NCBI GenBank assembly: GCA_021812735.1
Contig: JAKAMV010000600.1
Coordinates: forward strand, 1 to 6,520
Origin: Chloroflexota bacterium
GTDB lineage: Bacteria; Chloroflexota; Limnocylindria; Limnocylindrales; CSP1-4
Length of the DNA stretch: 6,520 nt
Direction: 5' to 3'
Shown: one piece after another, positions 6,431-6,520 of the stretch
How positions within the stretch are numbered: position 1 is the stretch's first letter
How the letters are laid out: each line of letters opens with the position of its first letter
Program-made: the position numbers and the translations under genes
The notes under the pieces: generated by a model
What the model was told of the DNA's origin: nothing
What the model saw: the letters and a program-made list of their open reading frames with translations, nothing else
The model's database searches: none

Positions 6431-6520
6431 GATCCACCAGATGACCGCAGAGCGGGCGCTGTCCGGGGAGTCGTCGGATACGGGCCGCCCCGCGAGCATC
6501 TGGCGGATCCCCCCGGCCCC
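6431..6520 (+). repeat. Extragenic repeat unit 2 (90 bp, inverted-repeat arms)
   Basis: Second copy, displaced exactly 90 bp from unit 1; I count 55 of 90 identical positions without gaps, concentrated in the arms (25 of 32 across 6342-6373 versus 6432-6463). Arm B (6432-6455) begins ATCCACCAGATG. Arm D (6485-6508) is in opposite orientation and matches arm B at 19 of 24 positions and arm A at 23 of 24. The B-D spacer is again 29 nt. The unit reaches the window edge, so more copies may follow. Confidence 0.65.

Noticed and set aside
4407..6437. 676-codon open frame on the minus strand, antisense to pgm
   Set aside because: It mirrors pgm, is dominated by Arg/Gly/Ala/Pro/Val/His, has no recognisable domain, and pgm has every catalytic motif. 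It is the usual open antisense frame of very GC-rich genes.
6341..6520. CRISPR array
   Set aside because: Repeat copies alternate in orientation and are diverged, with only two 90-bp units and no cas genes; CRISPR repeats are direct and nearly identical.
6258..6520. tRNA or other known structured RNA gene after pgm
   Set aside because: No cloverleaf, T-loop motif or CCA end is recognisable; the foldable structure is explained by the inverted-repeat arms.

Overview
The window is very GC-rich with a strong G/C bias at third codon positions. It holds six complete genes packed with little spacing, and all look chromosomal housekeeping. The gene types fit a high-GC Actinomycetota-like or Chloroflexota-like (for example Limnocylindria) bacterium: a short nicotinate phosphoribosyltransferase, a mycothiol-synthase-like double GNAT protein, a UgpC/MsmK-type sugar-ABC ATPase without its own permeases, and an alpha-phosphoglucomutase. 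The phylum is an inference from protein flavour and base composition; no rRNA or other marker is present. I see no phage, plasmid, transposase, defence or CRISPR genes.

Layout. Positions 1-106 form a leader with a strong Shine-Dalgarno in front of a 13-codon ORF whose stop overlaps the pncB-like start (TGATG). On the + strand follow the nicotinate phosphoribosyltransferase (107-1126) and a small TPR protein (1187-1633). These converge, with only 3 bp between stops, on a minus-strand cluster transcribed right to left: ABC ATPase (4383-3295), then Nudix ADP-ribose pyrophosphatase-like hydrolase (3220-2618), then tandem GNAT acetyltransferase (2593-1637). The 218-bp region 4384-4601 is divergent: it carries a credible minus-strand promoter with a palindrome inside its spacer, and it leads on the other side into phosphoglucomutase (4602-6257). 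The last 263 bp (6258-6520) have no gene.

Functional reading. The + strand pair starts with NAD salvage, and the Nudix enzyme would hydrolyse ADP-ribose, a product of NAD breakdown, so both sides of the convergent junction touch NAD metabolism. The ABC ATPase and phosphoglucomutase, divergent from one region, both belong to sugar uptake and use. These links are inferred from family membership and position.

The least ordinary part is the gene-free tail. Positions 6341-6520 consist of two diverged direct copies of a 90-bp unit, each an imperfect inverted repeat with arms of about 24 nt and a 29-nt spacer. The four arms alternate in orientation, and the outermost two match as inverted repeats at 23 of 24 positions. 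A 16-17 bp C-rich motif at the right edge recurs just after the pgm stop. This resembles a REPIN/BIME-like extragenic repeat or a small MITE, and it may continue past the window edge.
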